A stretch of DNA of 33,612 nucleotides, from NCBI GenBank assembly GCA_020831885.1, contig JAFIFU010000040.1:1-33612 (forward strand), in the 5' to 3' direction. The position numbers and the translations under genes were made by a program. Shown here piece by piece: positions 7,995 through 16,908 of this stretch. Numbering within the stretch: the stretch's first letter is position 1; the number at the start of each line of letters is the position of its first letter. Under the pieces are notes generated by a model. The model did no database searches. It was not told the DNA's origin and saw nothing but the letters and a program-made list of their open reading frames with translations. Origin of the DNA: Ectothiorhodospiraceae bacterium (GTDB lineage: Bacteria > Pseudomonadota > Gammaproteobacteria > Nitrococcales > Aquisalimonadaceae).

Positions 7995-8783
7995 ATGCAC
8001 GAGGCGGAGTCCGCCGGGAAGGTACTGCGATTCGAGCAGCCGCTGAACGAGCGGATGCGGACGCTGATGCGCCTGGAAATGCTGTTCGGTCAGGGTGAAT
8101 TCGGCATCGCCGGCGACAGCGAATGGCACAGCCGGGTGGCGATTGCCACGCTGGCGGAAATCCTGGAACTCCTCTCCCGGGGCGATCTCAAATCGGAGCT
8201 GATCAAGGAACTGGAACGGGTCACCAGCACGCTGCAGCCCCTGATGGATAACCCGGGGGTGGATACCGACCGGCTGCAATACGTGATTCACCAGTGTGAA
8301 CGCTTGCTGGACCGGCTACGCGGTCACCCCGGACAACTGGGGCTGGCTCTGCGGCAGGACGAGTTCCTGGCCGGGATCATGCAGCGTAGCGGGATTGCCG
8401 GCGGAACCTGCGCCTTTGATCTGCCGGCCTATCATTACTGGCTGCACCGGGGAGCCGGACAGCGCCGTCAGGCTCTGGAAGACTGGTACTCCAACCTGGA
8501 CTCGGTGCGACAGGCGGTAAAGCTGATTCTGCAACTGATCCGCGACAGCGCACTGCCCCGCAGTCACACGGCCCAGGACGGCATCTACCAGCGCAACCTG
8601 GAACGCGGCAGCGCCTTCCAACTGGTGTGCGTGGAGCTGCCGGGGGACAGCCCGTGGTTCGCGGAGATCAGCGGCAGCCGCCATTTCATCACCATCCGCT
8701 TCATGGAGCAGGGTGCCGGGGCGGAGCGGCCGACCCAGACCCTGCACGACGTGGACTTCATACTTCGCTGCTGCGCCTTGTAA
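7995..8783 (+). CDS. zapD: Cell division protein ZapD
   Basis: FtsZ-associated protein that crosslinks FtsZ filaments in the Z ring. The 262-residue product contains the recognisable N-terminal core [16 protein letters not shown], matching the FEHPLNEKMRTWLRIE type of E. coli ZapD, and the C-terminal block [17 protein letters not shown] 7995 is preferred over the in-frame 7959 because GAAGGA (7983-7988) is well placed and the earlier start would overlap coaE. ZapD recognises the conserved C-terminal tail of FtsZ; the ftsZ gene in this window retains that tail (DIPAFLRRQAD). The position between coaE and yacG is the standard gammaproteobacterial arrangement. Confidence 0.93.
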   Translation: MHEAESAGKVLRFEQPLNERMRTLMRLEMLFGQGEFGIAGDSEWHSRVAIATLAEILELLSRGDLKSELIKELERVTSTLQPLMDNPGVDTDRLQYVIHQCERLLDRLRGHPGQLGLALRQDEFLAGIMQRSGIAGGTCAFDLPAYHYWLHRGAGQRRQALEDWYSNLDSVRQAVKLILQLIRDSALPRSHTAQDGIYQRNLERGSAFQLVCVELPGDSPWFAEISGSRHFITIRFMEQGAGAERPTQTLHDVDFILRCCAL

Positions 8784-8788
8784 ATCCC

Positions 8789-8989
8789 ATGAGCCAGACC
8801 GTCCATTGCCCGACCTGCCGTGCCCCCGTCGCCTGGCGTTCCGACTCCCGCTGGCGTCCATTCTGCAGCGAGCGCTGCAAAATGATCGATCTGGGTGCCT
8901 GGTTGAATGAGGAGAACACGATCCCCGGTGTGGAACTCCCCGAGGATCTGGTGGACGCATTCCGTGACGAGGACAGCCGTCCGGATTGA
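8789..8989 (+). CDS. yacG: DNA gyrase inhibitor YacG (zinc-binding)
   Basis: Small 66-residue zinc protein. Cys7 and Cys10 (CPTC) with Cys26 and Cys30 (FCSERCK) form the four-cysteine zinc site, followed by the family signature [12 protein letters not shown]. coli YacG binds GyrB and inhibits supercoiling. ATG 8789 begins 6 nt after the zapD stop, with no clear Shine-Dalgarno, so translational coupling to zapD is likely. The acidic tail ([15 protein letters not shown]) is typical. The gene ends 5 nt from the stop of the convergent Nudix gene. Confidence 0.93.
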   Translation: MSQTVHCPTCRAPVAWRSDSRWRPFCSERCKMIDLGAWLNEENTIPGVELPEDLVDAFRDEDSRPD

Positions 8990-9011
8990 TTGCCTCAGGC
9001 ACCCGATCCGG
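8981..9011. terminator. Hairpin shared by convergent yacG and Nudix gene ends
   Basis: CCGGATTG (8981-8988) pairs with CGATCCGG (9004-9011, one G-T wobble), enclosing a second short stem TGCC/GGCA with a 3-nt loop. The structure spans both stop codons, which are only 5 nt apart, and would form in RNA from either strand. No T tract follows on either side, so termination by this hairpin alone is uncertain. Confidence 0.4.
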
Positions 9012-10005
9012 TGTCCACGGCACCAGGATCCGGCTGCCGCCAGAGCGCCCGGATCGCCGCAATCCCCTGCCCGCGGGCAGCCCGCACCCGCGGCATCCAG
9101 CTTTCGTCCATCCCGCCCAGGGCATAGACGGGAAGCGGACAGTCCCGGACGAGATCGCGAAACCCGGCAAGGCCGAGCCCGGGTCGCCCCGGATGGCTCT
9201 CCGTGGGTGCAACCGGCCCCAGCACGGCGAAGTCCACACCCAGGCGGACGGCCAGTGCCAGTTCTTCCCCGTCGTGACAGGATGCGGCCACCAGGAATTC
9301 TTCCGGCAGTGGGCGCCGGCTCAGCGACCGGAGCCGGTGGCGGTTCAGATGGACCCCCACACCCAGCTCCCTGGCCAGACCCGGATCGGCATTAAGCAGC
9401 ACCCGGGCGCCATGCCGCCGTGCCAGAGGAATCACGGCTTCCGTCAGTGCCCGCAAGGCATCCGGGGACATGGCAGGCCCACGCAGTTGGATCAGCGACA
9501 GGCCAGCAGCCATGCGGGCATCCAGCCGTTCAAGAAAGCGGGCCTGATCCCAATCCGTGGGATCCGGCGTGATCAGATACTGGTCCGGCAGCGAGACGGC
9601 GTGGACAATGGGGCGATTGGCGATCGGGAAACGGTAGGCGTGCAACTCTTCCGGAGATACCCAGCGGATGGGCTGGTCCTCCCGCCCGTGGGGCCGGCCG
9701 GTGAAACCATGCAGGCGCCAGACGTCCAGCAGCACCCGCTTGTCACCGTAATCATGAGGCACGCGGAGCAGCGGCGTGGCGCCGGTGGGGCGAATTCCGA
9801 GCTCTTCGTAGAGCTCCCGATCCAGTGCCTGGAGAACGGACTCCTCCGGCTCCACCTTGCCACCGGGGAACTCCCACAGCCCCCCCTGGTGGACGTGATC
9901 CGGCCGACGGCTGATCAGTACCCGGCCGACGCTGTCCACCACCACACCCACCGCGACGTGCGTGGTGGGTAACCGACGGGCGCCCTCAGCTACGGTACTC
10001 GGCAT
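8995..10005 (-). CDS. Nudix hydrolase (MutT-like) fused to a ThiE/TenI-like domain
   Basis: A 336-residue two-domain protein. The N-terminal part (about 13-135) is a Nudix hydrolase with a perfect Nudix box, GGKVEPEESVLQALDRELYE (48-67) continuing ELGI, as in MutT enzymes that hydrolyse 8-oxo-dGTP. The C-terminal part (about 165-325) is a TIM-barrel resembling thiamine-phosphate synthase, with LIQLRG, VGVHLN, FAVLGPVAPT and ALGG blocks. The ThiE basic motif QLREK is QLRGP here and the TxTK segment is PTESHPG, so synthase activity is doubtful. This fusion is recurrent in gammaproteobacteria. The ATG at 10005 lies inside the end of argJ (20-nt overlap); an open frame extends further upstream but deeper into argJ. 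A 3-gene transcript with secA and argJ is likely. Confidence 0.88.
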   Translation of the reverse strand: MPSTVAEGARRLPTTHVAVGVVVDSVGRVLISRRPDHVHQGGLWEFPGGKVEPEESVLQALDRELYEELGIRPTGATPLLRVPHDYGDKRVLLDVWRLHGFTGRPHGREDQPIRWVSPEELHAYRFPIANRPIVHAVSLPDQYLITPDPTDWDQARFLERLDARMAAGLSLIQLRGPAMSPDALRALTEAVIPLARRHGARVLLNADPGLARELGVGVHLNRHRLRSLSRRPLPEEFLVAASCHDGEELALAVRLGVDFAVLGPVAPTESHPGRPGLGLAGFRDLVRDCPLPVYALGGMDESWMPRVRAARGQGIAAIRALWRQPDPGAVDTGSGA

Positions 10006-11200
10006 TGATGCGGACGTACTCGTACGAGAGATCGCTGGTCCAGACCGTGGCCTCGGCCGCGCCCCGACCCAGATCCACGCGGACGACCACATCGTCCTGG
10101 GCCATGCGCGCGGCAGCCTCGGACTCCTGATAACCTTCCGCCCGGCCGCCTCCCTCCGCGATCAGATAATCGTCGAGCCAGATGCGCACGCCGGTCACGT
10201 CCAGCGCATCCACCCCGGCACGGCCGATCGCCGCGAGAATCCGTCCCCAGTTGGGATCGCCGGCAAAGGCCGCGGTTTTCACCAGTGGTGAATGGGCGAT
10301 GGTATAGGCCACGGCCTCGCACTCCGCTTCGGTGGCCCCACCTTCAACACGCACCGTGATGAAACGGGTCGCCCCTTCGCCATCACGCACGATGGCCTGG
10401 GCCAGGGTGCGGCAGATGTCGCTGAGCGCGTCCACGAACCGCCGGTAGTCATCGTCCTCCACCGCCAGTTCCACGGCCCCGGCTCCGGTGGCCGCCAGCA
10501 CGCAGGCATCATTGGTGGAGGTATCGCCATCAACCGTGATGCGGTTGAAGGAGTAACGGACCGCCTCAGTGAGTGCGCGGTCCAGCAAGGCCTGAGGCAA
10601 GGCGGCATCCGTGGCGATAAAGGCCAGCATGGTGGCCATGTCCGGCCGGATCATCCCCGACCCCTTGGCGATGCCGGTGATGGTAACGGTACCGCCGGCC
10701 AGGGATAGCCGGCAACTGGCGCCCTTGGGCAGGGTATCCGTGGTCAGGATACCGCTGGCGGCCTCGGACCAGCCGGCCGGGTCAAGCGCAGCAACGGCGG
10801 CGGGTAGACGCTGGCGGATCCGATCCACCGGCAGGGGCTCACCGATCACACCGGTGGAAAACGGCAGAACCGCCTCCGGCGCCACACCCACCAGCGCCGC
10901 CAGCGCCTCGCAGCAATCCCGGGCATCGCGCAGTCCACGCTCCCCGGTACCGGCATTGGCGTTGCCGGTGTTGATCAGCAGATAACGCGGTGTCGTGCGC
11001 TGCCGATGCTCCCGGGCCACCACCACCGGGGCGGCAGAGAAACGGTTGCGGGTGAACACGGCGGCAAGCCGGCTGCCGGTTGCCAGTTCCATGACCACCA
11101 GGTCCCGGCGCCCGGGCGTCTTTACGCCGGCGCTGACCGTTCCCAGCCGGACGCCGGTCACCGGACGCATGTCCGGCAAGGGTCCCAGTCCTACCGCCAT
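9986..11200 (-). CDS. argJ: Bifunctional glutamate N-acetyltransferase / ornithine acetyltransferase ArgJ
   Basis: Transfers acetyl groups from N-acetylornithine to glutamate in the arginine pathway's acetyl-recycling cycle, and may also use acetyl-CoA. The 404-residue precursor self-cleaves before the nucleophilic Thr190 in MATMLAF, preceded by the KGSGMIRPD block. Also visible are NTGNANAGTG (77-86), PFSTGVIG (113-120) and the C-terminal DLSYEYVRINAEYRS ending of the family. ATG 11200 starts 2 nt after the secA stop; an in-frame codon at 11224 would overlap secA. secA-argJ-nudix order is conserved in Pseudomonas-like genomes. Whether it is mono- or bifunctional cannot be read from sequence. 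Confidence 0.95.
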   Translation of the reverse strand: MAVGLGPLPDMRPVTGVRLGTVSAGVKTPGRRDLVVMELATGSRLAAVFTRNRFSAAPVVVAREHRQRTTPRYLLINTGNANAGTGERGLRDARDCCEALAALVGVAPEAVLPFSTGVIGEPLPVDRIRQRLPAAVAALDPAGWSEAASGILTTDTLPKGASCRLSLAGGTVTITGIAKGSGMIRPDMATMLAFIATDAALPQALLDRALTEAVRYSFNRITVDGDTSTNDACVLAATGAGAVELAVEDDDYRRFVDALSDICRTLAQAIVRDGEGATRFITVRVEGGATEAECEAVAYTIAHSPLVKTAAFAGDPNWGRILAAIGRAGVDALDVTGVRIWLDDYLIAEGGGRAEGYQESEAAARMAQDDVVVRVDLGRGAAEATVWTSDLSYEYVRINAEYRS

Positions 11201-11202
11201 GA

Positions 11203-13923
11203 CTAGTTCAGCTTCCCATGGCACTGCTTGTACTTCTTGCCGGAACCGCAGGGGCAGGGCTCATTGCGCCCCACCTTCCGCCCTTCCCGCACGAAGGTGC
11301 CCTGGCCGCCGGCAGCGGCGGCGGCCGGACGGGCCTCCTCCTCCGCCGCCATGGCGTTGGCCTGGGCGTGCTTGAACTCCAGTTCCCGCTTCTGCCGCTC
11401 GGCGTTCTCCCGCTCCAGTTGCTCCACCTCCTCGCGGCTGCGAATACGCACCTGTTGCACCAGCTTCACCACCTCACGCTGCACCTCGCCCAGCATGGCC
11501 GTGAACATCTGGAAGGCTTCCTTTTTGAACTCCTGCTTCGGGTTGCGCTGGGCATAGCCACGCAGATGAATCCCCTGACGCAGATAGTCCATGGCGGCCA
11601 GATGCTCCTTCCAGTGGGAGTCCAGCACCTGGAGCATCACCGCCTTCTCGAACTGCCGCAGGACTTCCGCACCCGCCTGTTCCTCCTTCTCCCGGTAGGC
11701 CGCGTCGGCAGCCTCCAGGATGCGTTCCCGCAGGGGTTCCTCGTGCAGATCGCTGTCCTCGTCCAGCCATTGCTGCACCGGAAGCTCCAGACCGAAATCC
11801 TTGGCCAGTCGCTCCTCCAGGCCTTTCACGTCCCATTGTTCCTCGATGCTGCCGGGGGGTATGTGCTCGCTGACCACCGTGTCGATGGCGTCATGGCGCC
11901 AGGCCTCGATGGTATCGGAGACGTCCTCGGTCTCCAGCAGCTCCCGACGCTGGGCGTAGATGACCTTGCGCTGATCGTTGGCCACATCATCGAACTCCAG
12001 CAGATGCTTGCGGATGTCGAAGTTGTGACCTTCCACTTTGCGCTGAGCGTTCTCGATCACGCGGGACACCAGCCCGGATTCGATGGCCTCGCCCTCCTGC
12101 ATGCCCAGGCGCTGCATCATGGAGGAAACCCGTTCGGAGGCGAAGATCCGCAGCAACGAATCCTCCAGGGACAGGAAGAAGCGGCTGGACCCGGGATCAC
12201 CCTGGCGGCCCGCACGGCCCCGGAGCTGATTGTCAATGCGGCGGGACTCGTGCCGCTCGGTACCCACCACGTGCAGTCCGCCGGCGGCCACCACCTGGTC
12301 ATGGCGCTGCTGCCACTCCTCCCGCATGCGCTGAATCGTGGCCTCGTCCGGCTCCTCCAACTGATCGATTTCCACCTCGATGTTGCCGCCAAGGACGATG
12401 TCGGTACCGCGGCCGGCCATATTGGTGGCAATGGTCACCGCGCCGGGACGGCCGGCCTGGGCGATGATCATGGCCTCGCGTTCGTGCTGCTTGGCATTGA
12501 GTACTTCGTGGTCGATGTTCTCCCGCTTGAGCACCTGCGAGATCAGCTCGGAGACCTCGATGGAGGCAGTACCCACCAGAATGGGCCGGCCGGCATCACG
12601 GTTCTCCTTGATATCCTGGATAATGGCGTCGAATTTCTCTTTCTGGGTGAGATAAACCAGATCGTGGTGATCGACCCGGGCCATGGGCCTGTTCGGCGGG
12701 ATCACCACCACTTCCAGCCCGTAGATGTGCTGGAACTCGTAGGCTTCGGTATCCGCGGTACCGGTCATGCCGGCCAGCTTCTCGTACAACCGGAAGTAGT
12801 TCTGGAAGGTGATCGAGGCCAGGGTCTGGTTTTCCTGCTGGACCTTCAACCCTTCCTTGGCCTCCACCGCCTGGTGCAGACCATCGGACCAACGGCGGCC
12901 AGGCATGGCACGGCCGGTGAACTCGTCCACGATCACCACCTGGCCGTCCCGTATGATGTAGTGATCATCCCGGCGAAACAGGTGGTGGGCCCTGAGGGCG
13001 GCGTTGAAGTGATGCATCAGGGCGATATTGGACGCATCGTATAGGGATTCGCCCTCGTCCAGCATGCCCTCGCGGATGAGCAGTTCCTCCACCTTTTCGT
13101 GCCCGGCCTCGGTCAGGTAGACCTGGCGCTGCTTCTCATCCACCCAGAAGTCCCCGCCTTCGCCGTGCTCGCCTTCCTGCGGCTGCAGGCCGGGTACCAG
13201 CTTGTTGATCCGCTCGTAAAGCTGGGAGCTGTCCTGGGCGGGACCGGAGATAATCAGCGGCGTGCGGGCCTCGTCGATGAGGATGGAGTCCACCTCGTCG
13301 ACGATGGCATAGTGCAGATCGCGCTGGACGCGATCGTCCTTGCGGAAAGCCATGTTGTCCCGCAGGTAGTCGAAGCCGAACTCGTTGTTCGTGCCGTAGC
13401 TGACGTCGGCGGCGTAGGCGGCCTGCTTCTCCTCATGGGACATGCCGGGCACCACGACGCCCACACGCATGCCCAGAAAACGGTAGATGCGCCCCATCCA
13501 GTCCGCGTCACGGCGTGCCAGGTAGTCGTTCACCGTGACGACATGGACACCCTTGCCGGTGAGCGCGTTGAGGTAAACCGGCAGCGTGGCCACCAGGGTC
13601 TTGCCTTCCCCGGTCTTCATCTCGGCGATCTTGCCCCGGTGCAGGACAATACCCCCCACAAGCTGCACGTCGAAGTGGCGCATTCCCAGCGTCCGCCGGC
13701 TGGCCTCACGGACGGTGGCGAAGGCCTCGTGGAGCAGGCTGTCCAGGGGCTCGCCGTCCGCCAGGCGCTGACGGAACGCGTCCGTCTTGGCCTGCAGTTC
13801 GGCGTCGGACAGGGCCTGGTACTCCGGCTCCAGCGCATTGATGCGCTCCACATCCTTGAACATACGCCGCACCATGCGATCATTGCGGCTGCCGAACACC
13901 TTCTTCGCGATTGCACCTAGCAT
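11203..13923 (-). CDS. secA: Preprotein translocase ATPase SecA
   Basis: Motor ATPase that drives unfolded precursors through SecYEG. The 906-residue protein matches the family length. It has the start [15 protein letters not shown], Walker [10 protein letters not shown] (102-110), [41 protein letters not shown], and the C-terminal SEC-C zinc motif [13 protein letters not shown] (Cys890, Cys892, Cys901, His902), which in E. coli contacts SecB and lipids. ATG 13923 follows AGAAGG at good spacing and aligns with E. coli SecA residue 1; the frame is open to 14013, but that 30-residue extension is not SecA-like. No secM-like gene precedes it; dciA is divergent 150 bp away. Confidence 0.97.
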   Translation of the reverse strand: MLGAIAKKVFGSRNDRMVRRMFKDVERINALEPEYQALSDAELQAKTDAFRQRLADGEPLDSLLHEAFATVREASRRTLGMRHFDVQLVGGIVLHRGKIAEMKTGEGKTLVATLPVYLNALTGKGVHVVTVNDYLARRDADWMGRIYRFLGMRVGVVVPGMSHEEKQAAYAADVSYGTNNEFGFDYLRDNMAFRKDDRVQRDLHYAIVDEVDSILIDEARTPLIISGPAQDSSQLYERINKLVPGLQPQEGEHGEGGDFWVDEKQRQVYLTEAGHEKVEELLIREGMLDEGESLYDASNIALMHHFNAALRAHHLFRRDDHYIIRDGQVVIVDEFTGRAMPGRRWSDGLHQAVEAKEGLKVQQENQTLASITFQNYFRLYEKLAGMTGTADTEAYEFQHIYGLEVVVIPPNRPMARVDHHDLVYLTQKEKFDAIIQDIKENRDAGRPILVGTASIEVSELISQVLKRENIDHEVLNAKQHEREAMIIAQAGRPGAVTIATNMAGRGTDIVLGGNIEVEIDQLEEPDEATIQRMREEWQQRHDQVVAAGGLHVVGTERHESRRIDNQLRGRAGRQGDPGSSRFFLSLEDSLLRIFASERVSSMMQRLGMQEGEAIESGLVSRVIENAQRKVEGHNFDIRKHLLEFDDVANDQRKVIYAQRRELLETEDVSDTIEAWRHDAIDTVVSEHIPPGSIEEQWDVKGLEERLAKDFGLELPVQQWLDEDSDLHEEPLRERILEAADAAYREKEEQAGAEVLRQFEKAVMLQVLDSHWKEHLAAMDYLRQGIHLRGYAQRNPKQEFKKEAFQMFTAMLGEVQREVVKLVQQVRIRSREEVEQLERENAERQKRELEFKHAQANAMAAEEEARPAAAAAGGQGTFVREGRKVGRNEPCPCGSGKKYKQCHGKLN

Positions 13924-14073
13924 ACGAACCTTCTCGGAAAATCTGTCGTGGCCTGGAGCATTGGCACGGCATCGCTCACCGCGTGGCACCAGGTGCCCCG
14001 GAAAGCTGGTCATGATACCTGATTGACAGCGAAAATATCAGGATGCTCGGGCGACTTCAGCCCCGGAGGATGG
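13924..14073. promoter_or_regulatory. secA-dciA divergent intergenic region with palindromes
   Basis: This 150-bp region must hold the signals for both genes. It contains a 13-bp palindrome, GGCACC-A-GGTGCC (13985-13997), and an inverted repeat CCTGAT (14018-14023) / ATCAGG (14037-14042). On the minus strand TATCAT (14012-14017) is a possible -10 for secA, with no good -35. On the plus strand a perfect TTGACA (14023-14028) has no -10 at proper spacing. Specific promoter assignment is therefore not possible by eye. Confidence 0.35.
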
Positions 14074-14517
14074 ATGAAGAACACCCGCAGGATGCCAGAA
14101 GCCGTGTCCCGTACCCTGCAGACGGGCGAGTCCGGCCTGTCCGGCATCAGCCGCCACGCCCGGACGCTGCAGCGCTGGGAAAAGCACCTGGCCCGTCAGT
14201 TGCCGGACGCGTTCGCCGGCCACTGGGGTCTGGGGCGGCTGGACGAACACGCCCTGGTACTGGTCGCCGACAGCCCGGCCTGGGCCAGCCGACTGCGCTA
14301 TCTGGGAACGGAACTGACGCGCCTGATAGCGGAGGCCGGCGGCCCCAGGGCACGCCGGGTGACGGTGAAGGTCTCGAGCCCGGCACCACAGCCCAAAACG
14401 CCAACGCCCCGCCAGCTCTCGGAGCAGGCGATGCGTTGCATCCTGTCGGCGGCGGAATCGCAGAGCGATCCGAAACTGCGCGCCGCTTTGCTGCGGCTGG
14501 CGCGCCAGCGCCGGTAA
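14074..14517 (+). CDS. dciA: DciA-like replicative helicase loader (DUF721)
   Basis: A 147-residue DUF721 protein. In bacteria without DnaC or DnaI loaders, DciA assists DnaB helicase loading. The core has the RWEKHLARQLPDAFAGHWGLG start, then DEHALVLVADSPAWASRLRYL, the DUF721 signature of a short beta strand followed by SPAWA..LRYL, and then a basic strand ending VTVKVSS. The C-terminal 50 residues are a basic, proline-containing tail and a short helix, commonly variable. ATG 14074 has GGAGG (14065-14069) at short spacing. Placement between lpxC and secA matches PA4405-type genes of Pseudomonas, although here it is oriented opposite to both neighbours. Function is family-based. Confidence 0.8.
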   Translation: MKNTRRMPEAVSRTLQTGESGLSGISRHARTLQRWEKHLARQLPDAFAGHWGLGRLDEHALVLVADSPAWASRLRYLGTELTRLIAEAGGPRARRVTVKVSSPAPQPKTPTPRQLSEQAMRCILSAAESQSDPKLRAALLRLARQRR

Positions 14518-14552
14518 TCCGTGGATCAGCGGGACATACGGGCTAACCGGCG
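14509..14552. terminator. Inverted repeat spanning convergent dciA and lpxC ends
   Basis: CGCCGGT (14509-14515) and ACCGGCG (14546-14552) are perfect 7-bp inverted repeats that bracket the dciA stop (14515-14517) and the lpxC stop (14543-14545). The 30-nt loop and absence of a T run make it a weak terminator candidate. Confidence 0.25.
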
Positions 14553-15466
14553 GCGGCCGGCGCGGGCATGGGCTGATCGAAGGAGATGGGCGCCCGTTCG
14601 TCGGTTTCGAACGTCACCTCTTCCCAGGCGGAGGCATCGTTCAAGAGCGTTCGCAGGAGCTGATTGTTCAGCGCATGACCGGACTTGTATCCGGTAAAGG
14701 CGCCGATCAGGCTGTGCCCCAGCAGATAAAGATCACCAATGGCGTCCAGGATCTTGTGTTTGACGAACTCGTCGCGGTAGCGCAGCCCGTCCTCGTTCAG
14801 GATGCGGTAGTCATCCACCACGATGGCGTTATCCAGACTGCCGCCCAACGCCAGCTTGCGTTGCTGCAGCGCCTCGATTTCACGCATGAAACCGAAGGTG
14901 CGCGCGCGGCTCACCTCCTTGACGAAGCAGGTGCTGGAGAAGTCCACACTGGCCTGCTGTTCACCTTCCCGGAACACCGGATGGTCGAACTCGATGGCAA
15001 ACGAGACCTTGAAACCGTCAAAGGGCTCGAACTTCACCCACCGATCACCATCTTCCACGCGGATCGGCTTGGTGATGCGGATGAAGCGCTTGGGGGCGTC
15101 CTGTTCCTGGATACCCGCGGACTGGATCAGGAACACGAAGGGGCCGGCGCTGCCGTCCATGATCGGCACCTCGGGGGCACTGAGCTCCACGATGGCGTTG
15201 TCGATACCCAGCCCTGCCATGGCCGAGAGCAGATGCTCCACGGTGGAGACACGCACGTCGTCCTTGACGAGGCAGGTGGAGAGCTGCGTATCGCCAACGT
15301 TCTCCGGATGTGCCCGGATTTCCACCGGTTCGTCCAGATCAACGCGGCGGAACACGATCCCGGTATCCGGGGCCGCCGGCAGCAGGGTGAGATAAACTTT
15401 CTCTCCCGTGTGCAAACCAACGCCGGTGGCGCGGATCACGTTCTTCAGGGTGCGTTGCCGAATCAT
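14543..15466 (-). CDS. lpxC: UDP-3-O-acyl-N-acetylglucosamine deacetylase LpxC
   Basis: Zinc amidase catalysing the committed step of lipid A synthesis. The 307-residue protein aligns end to end with E. coli LpxC. Zinc ligands are His78 ([14 protein letters not shown]), His237 and Asp241 (HKILDAIGD), with catalytic Glu77 and His264 (YKSGHALNN). The start [20 protein letters not shown] fits the family exactly; AGGAG lies about 12 nt upstream, longer than usual. It follows ftsZ by a 247-bp gap with its own candidate promoter, so it is probably transcribed partly apart from dcw. In E. coli LpxC is controlled mainly by FtsH proteolysis through a C-terminal tail; the Ala-rich hydrophobic end here (APAAAG) is compatible with that. 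Confidence 0.97.
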   Translation of the reverse strand: MIRQRTLKNVIRATGVGLHTGEKVYLTLLPAAPDTGIVFRRVDLDEPVEIRAHPENVGDTQLSTCLVKDDVRVSTVEHLLSAMAGLGIDNAIVELSAPEVPIMDGSAGPFVFLIQSAGIQEQDAPKRFIRITKPIRVEDGDRWVKFEPFDGFKVSFAIEFDHPVFREGEQQASVDFSSTCFVKEVSRARTFGFMREIEALQQRKLALGGSLDNAIVVDDYRILNEDGLRYRDEFVKHKILDAIGDLYLLGHSLIGAFTGYKSGHALNNQLLRTLLNDASAWEEVTFETDERAPISFDQPMPAPAAAG

Positions 15467-15563
15467 TAGCGTGTATCACTCCTCGCGGTCCCGATACGGC
15501 CGGGTCCGCATCCATTCAAGCCCCCACGCCACCGAATACGGCGACGTACGGAAATAGCGCGCC

Positions 15564-15592
15564 ATTGTAACGCAAATGACACACCTTGCATA
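15564..15592 (-). promoter_or_regulatory. Candidate lpxC promoter
   Basis: On the minus strand TACAAT (15564-15569) matches the -10 consensus at 5 of 6 positions. TATGCA (15587-15592) lies 17 nt upstream as a partial -35. Predicted start is near 15557, giving a leader of about 91 nt before lpxC. An inverted repeat, GCACTG-N8-CAGTGC (15595-15614), abuts the -35 and could be an operator. Confidence 0.45.
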
Positions 15593-15666
15593 CTGCACTG
15601 CAGCAATACAGTGCTGTCTTGCGGCCCCACCCTGAATCAGACCGCTGCAGCGTACCGCAGGCCGGC

Positions 15667-15687
15667 ACCGGCGTGCGCGACGCCGGT
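15667..15687 (-). terminator. Hairpin downstream of ftsZ
   Basis: ACCGGCGT (15667-15674) and ACGCCGGT (15680-15687) are perfect 8-bp arms around a 5-nt loop, 27 nt after the ftsZ stop. No T run follows on the minus strand, so it may attenuate rather than fully terminate dcw transcription before lpxC. Confidence 0.45.
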
Positions 15688-15713
15688 CACAAAACCGACA
15701 TCATGATACTAGT

Positions 15714-16862
15714 TCAGTCGGCCTGGCGACGCAGGAATGCCGGGATATCCAGGTAATCCATGTCGCCTGTGTCGCTGTACTTGTCGTTAGCCGCCTTCTT
15801 GCGTGCGCTGGCGGGCGTATCCAGCTTGCCGTAGTCCAGCTCTCCACTGGGCTTGCGCGGCGCCGAGACCGCCTTGAGCTGCGGCTTCTCCCGGCTTTCC
15901 TGGCTCGGCTGGCCCAACCCGGTCGCCACCACAGTGACCCGCAACTCGTTCTCGAGTTCCGGATCGATAACCGTGCCCACCACCACCGTGGCATCATCCG
16001 ACGCGAACTCGCGGACCGTCTGTCCCACCTCGTCGAACTCGCCGATGGACAGGTTCAGCCCCGCGGTCACGTTCACCAGGATACCGTTGGCACCTGCCAG
16101 GCTGATATCTTCCAGCAGCGGGCTGGCAATGGCGCGTTCCGCCGCTTCCCGGGCACGCCCCTCGCCGGAGGCCGCCCCGGAGCCCATCACGGCCATCCCC
16201 ATCTCGGACATCACCGTGCGCACGTCCGCGAAATCCACGTTGATCAGGCCCGGACGGGTGATCAGCTCGGCAATGCCGCGGACGGCGCCCAGCAGGACAT
16301 CGTTGGCGGACTTGAACGCGTCCAGCAGGGTGAGGTTCTTGCCCAGCACACTGATCAGCTTCTCGTTGGGGATGGTGATCAGGGAGTCCACATGCTGCGA
16401 CAGCTCCTCCATACCTTCCAGGGCCACGCGCATGCGCTTGTTGCCCTCGAACGGGAAGGGCTTGGTCACCACGGCCACGGTGAGGATGCCCAGATCACGG
16501 GCGATCTGCGCCACCACGGGCGCCGCCCCGGTTCCGGTACCGCCCCCCATGCCAGCGGTGATGAACACCATATCAGCGCCTTCCAGCACCTCGGCGATGC
16601 GGTCCCGGTCCTCCAGCGCCGCGTCGCGCCCCACCTGGGGATTGGCGCCGGCACCGAGACCCTTGGTGATGTTGCTGCCCAGTTGCAGCACGGTCTTGGC
16701 CGAGGTGTTCTTCAGCGCCTGGGCATCGGTATTGGCGCAGATGAAATCCACGCCCTCGATATCCGCCGCCACCATATGCTGCACGGCATTTCCGCCGCCG
16801 CCACCGACGCCGATCACCTTGATCACTGCGTTCTGGCTGAATGAATCCATCAGTTCAAACAT
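15714..16862 (-). CDS. ftsZ: Cell division GTPase FtsZ
   Basis: Tubulin homologue that forms the Z ring. The 382-residue protein has the nucleotide-binding VIGVGGGGGNAV, the tubulin signature GGGTGTG (106-112), and the T7 synergy-loop region NVDFADVRTVMSEMG containing the catalytic acid residues. A variable linker (about 318-370) precedes the conserved C-terminal peptide DIPAFLRRQAD that binds FtsA, ZipA, MinC and ZapD. ATG 16862 follows GGAG by 8 nt; the open frame begins nine codons earlier at 16889. It is the last dcw gene, 46 nt after ftsA. A hairpin follows its stop. Confidence 0.98.
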   Translation of the reverse strand: MFELMDSFSQNAVIKVIGVGGGGGNAVQHMVAADIEGVDFICANTDAQALKNTSAKTVLQLGSNITKGLGAGANPQVGRDAALEDRDRIAEVLEGADMVFITAGMGGGTGTGAAPVVAQIARDLGILTVAVVTKPFPFEGNKRMRVALEGMEELSQHVDSLITIPNEKLISVLGKNLTLLDAFKSANDVLLGAVRGIAELITRPGLINVDFADVRTVMSEMGMAVMGSGAASGEGRAREAAERAIASPLLEDISLAGANGILVNVTAGLNLSIGEFDEVGQTVREFASDDATVVVGTVIDPELENELRVTVVATGLGQPSQESREKPQLKAVSAPRKPSGELDYGKLDTPASARKKAANDKYSDTGDMDYLDIPAFLRRQAD

Positions 16863-16908
16863 GGTCGTGTCTCCTCTGGATGCGTCCATCGATCCATTCC
16901 TGCGATTG

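Noticed and set aside
9962-10291. Plus-strand 109-codon frame opposite argJ and the Nudix gene
   Set aside because: Antisense to conserved catalytic regions of ArgJ; no independent evidence.
11218-13044. 608-codon open frame on the plus strand opposite secA
   Set aside because: Antisense shadow of a highly conserved gene in GC-rich DNA; its composition is leucine/histidine/glycine-rich and mirrors SecA codons, with no recognisable domain or ribosome-binding site.
13924-14013. 30-codon in-frame N-terminal extension of SecA or a SecM-like leader
   Set aside because: The sequence has no signal peptide or arrest motif, and the start at 13923 has the better ribosome-binding site and family-typical N-terminus.
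15595-15614. Possible LexA (SOS) box upstream of lpxC
   Set aside because: The arms are GCACTG-N8-CAGTGC and do not contain CTGT-N8-ACAG at the correct spacing.
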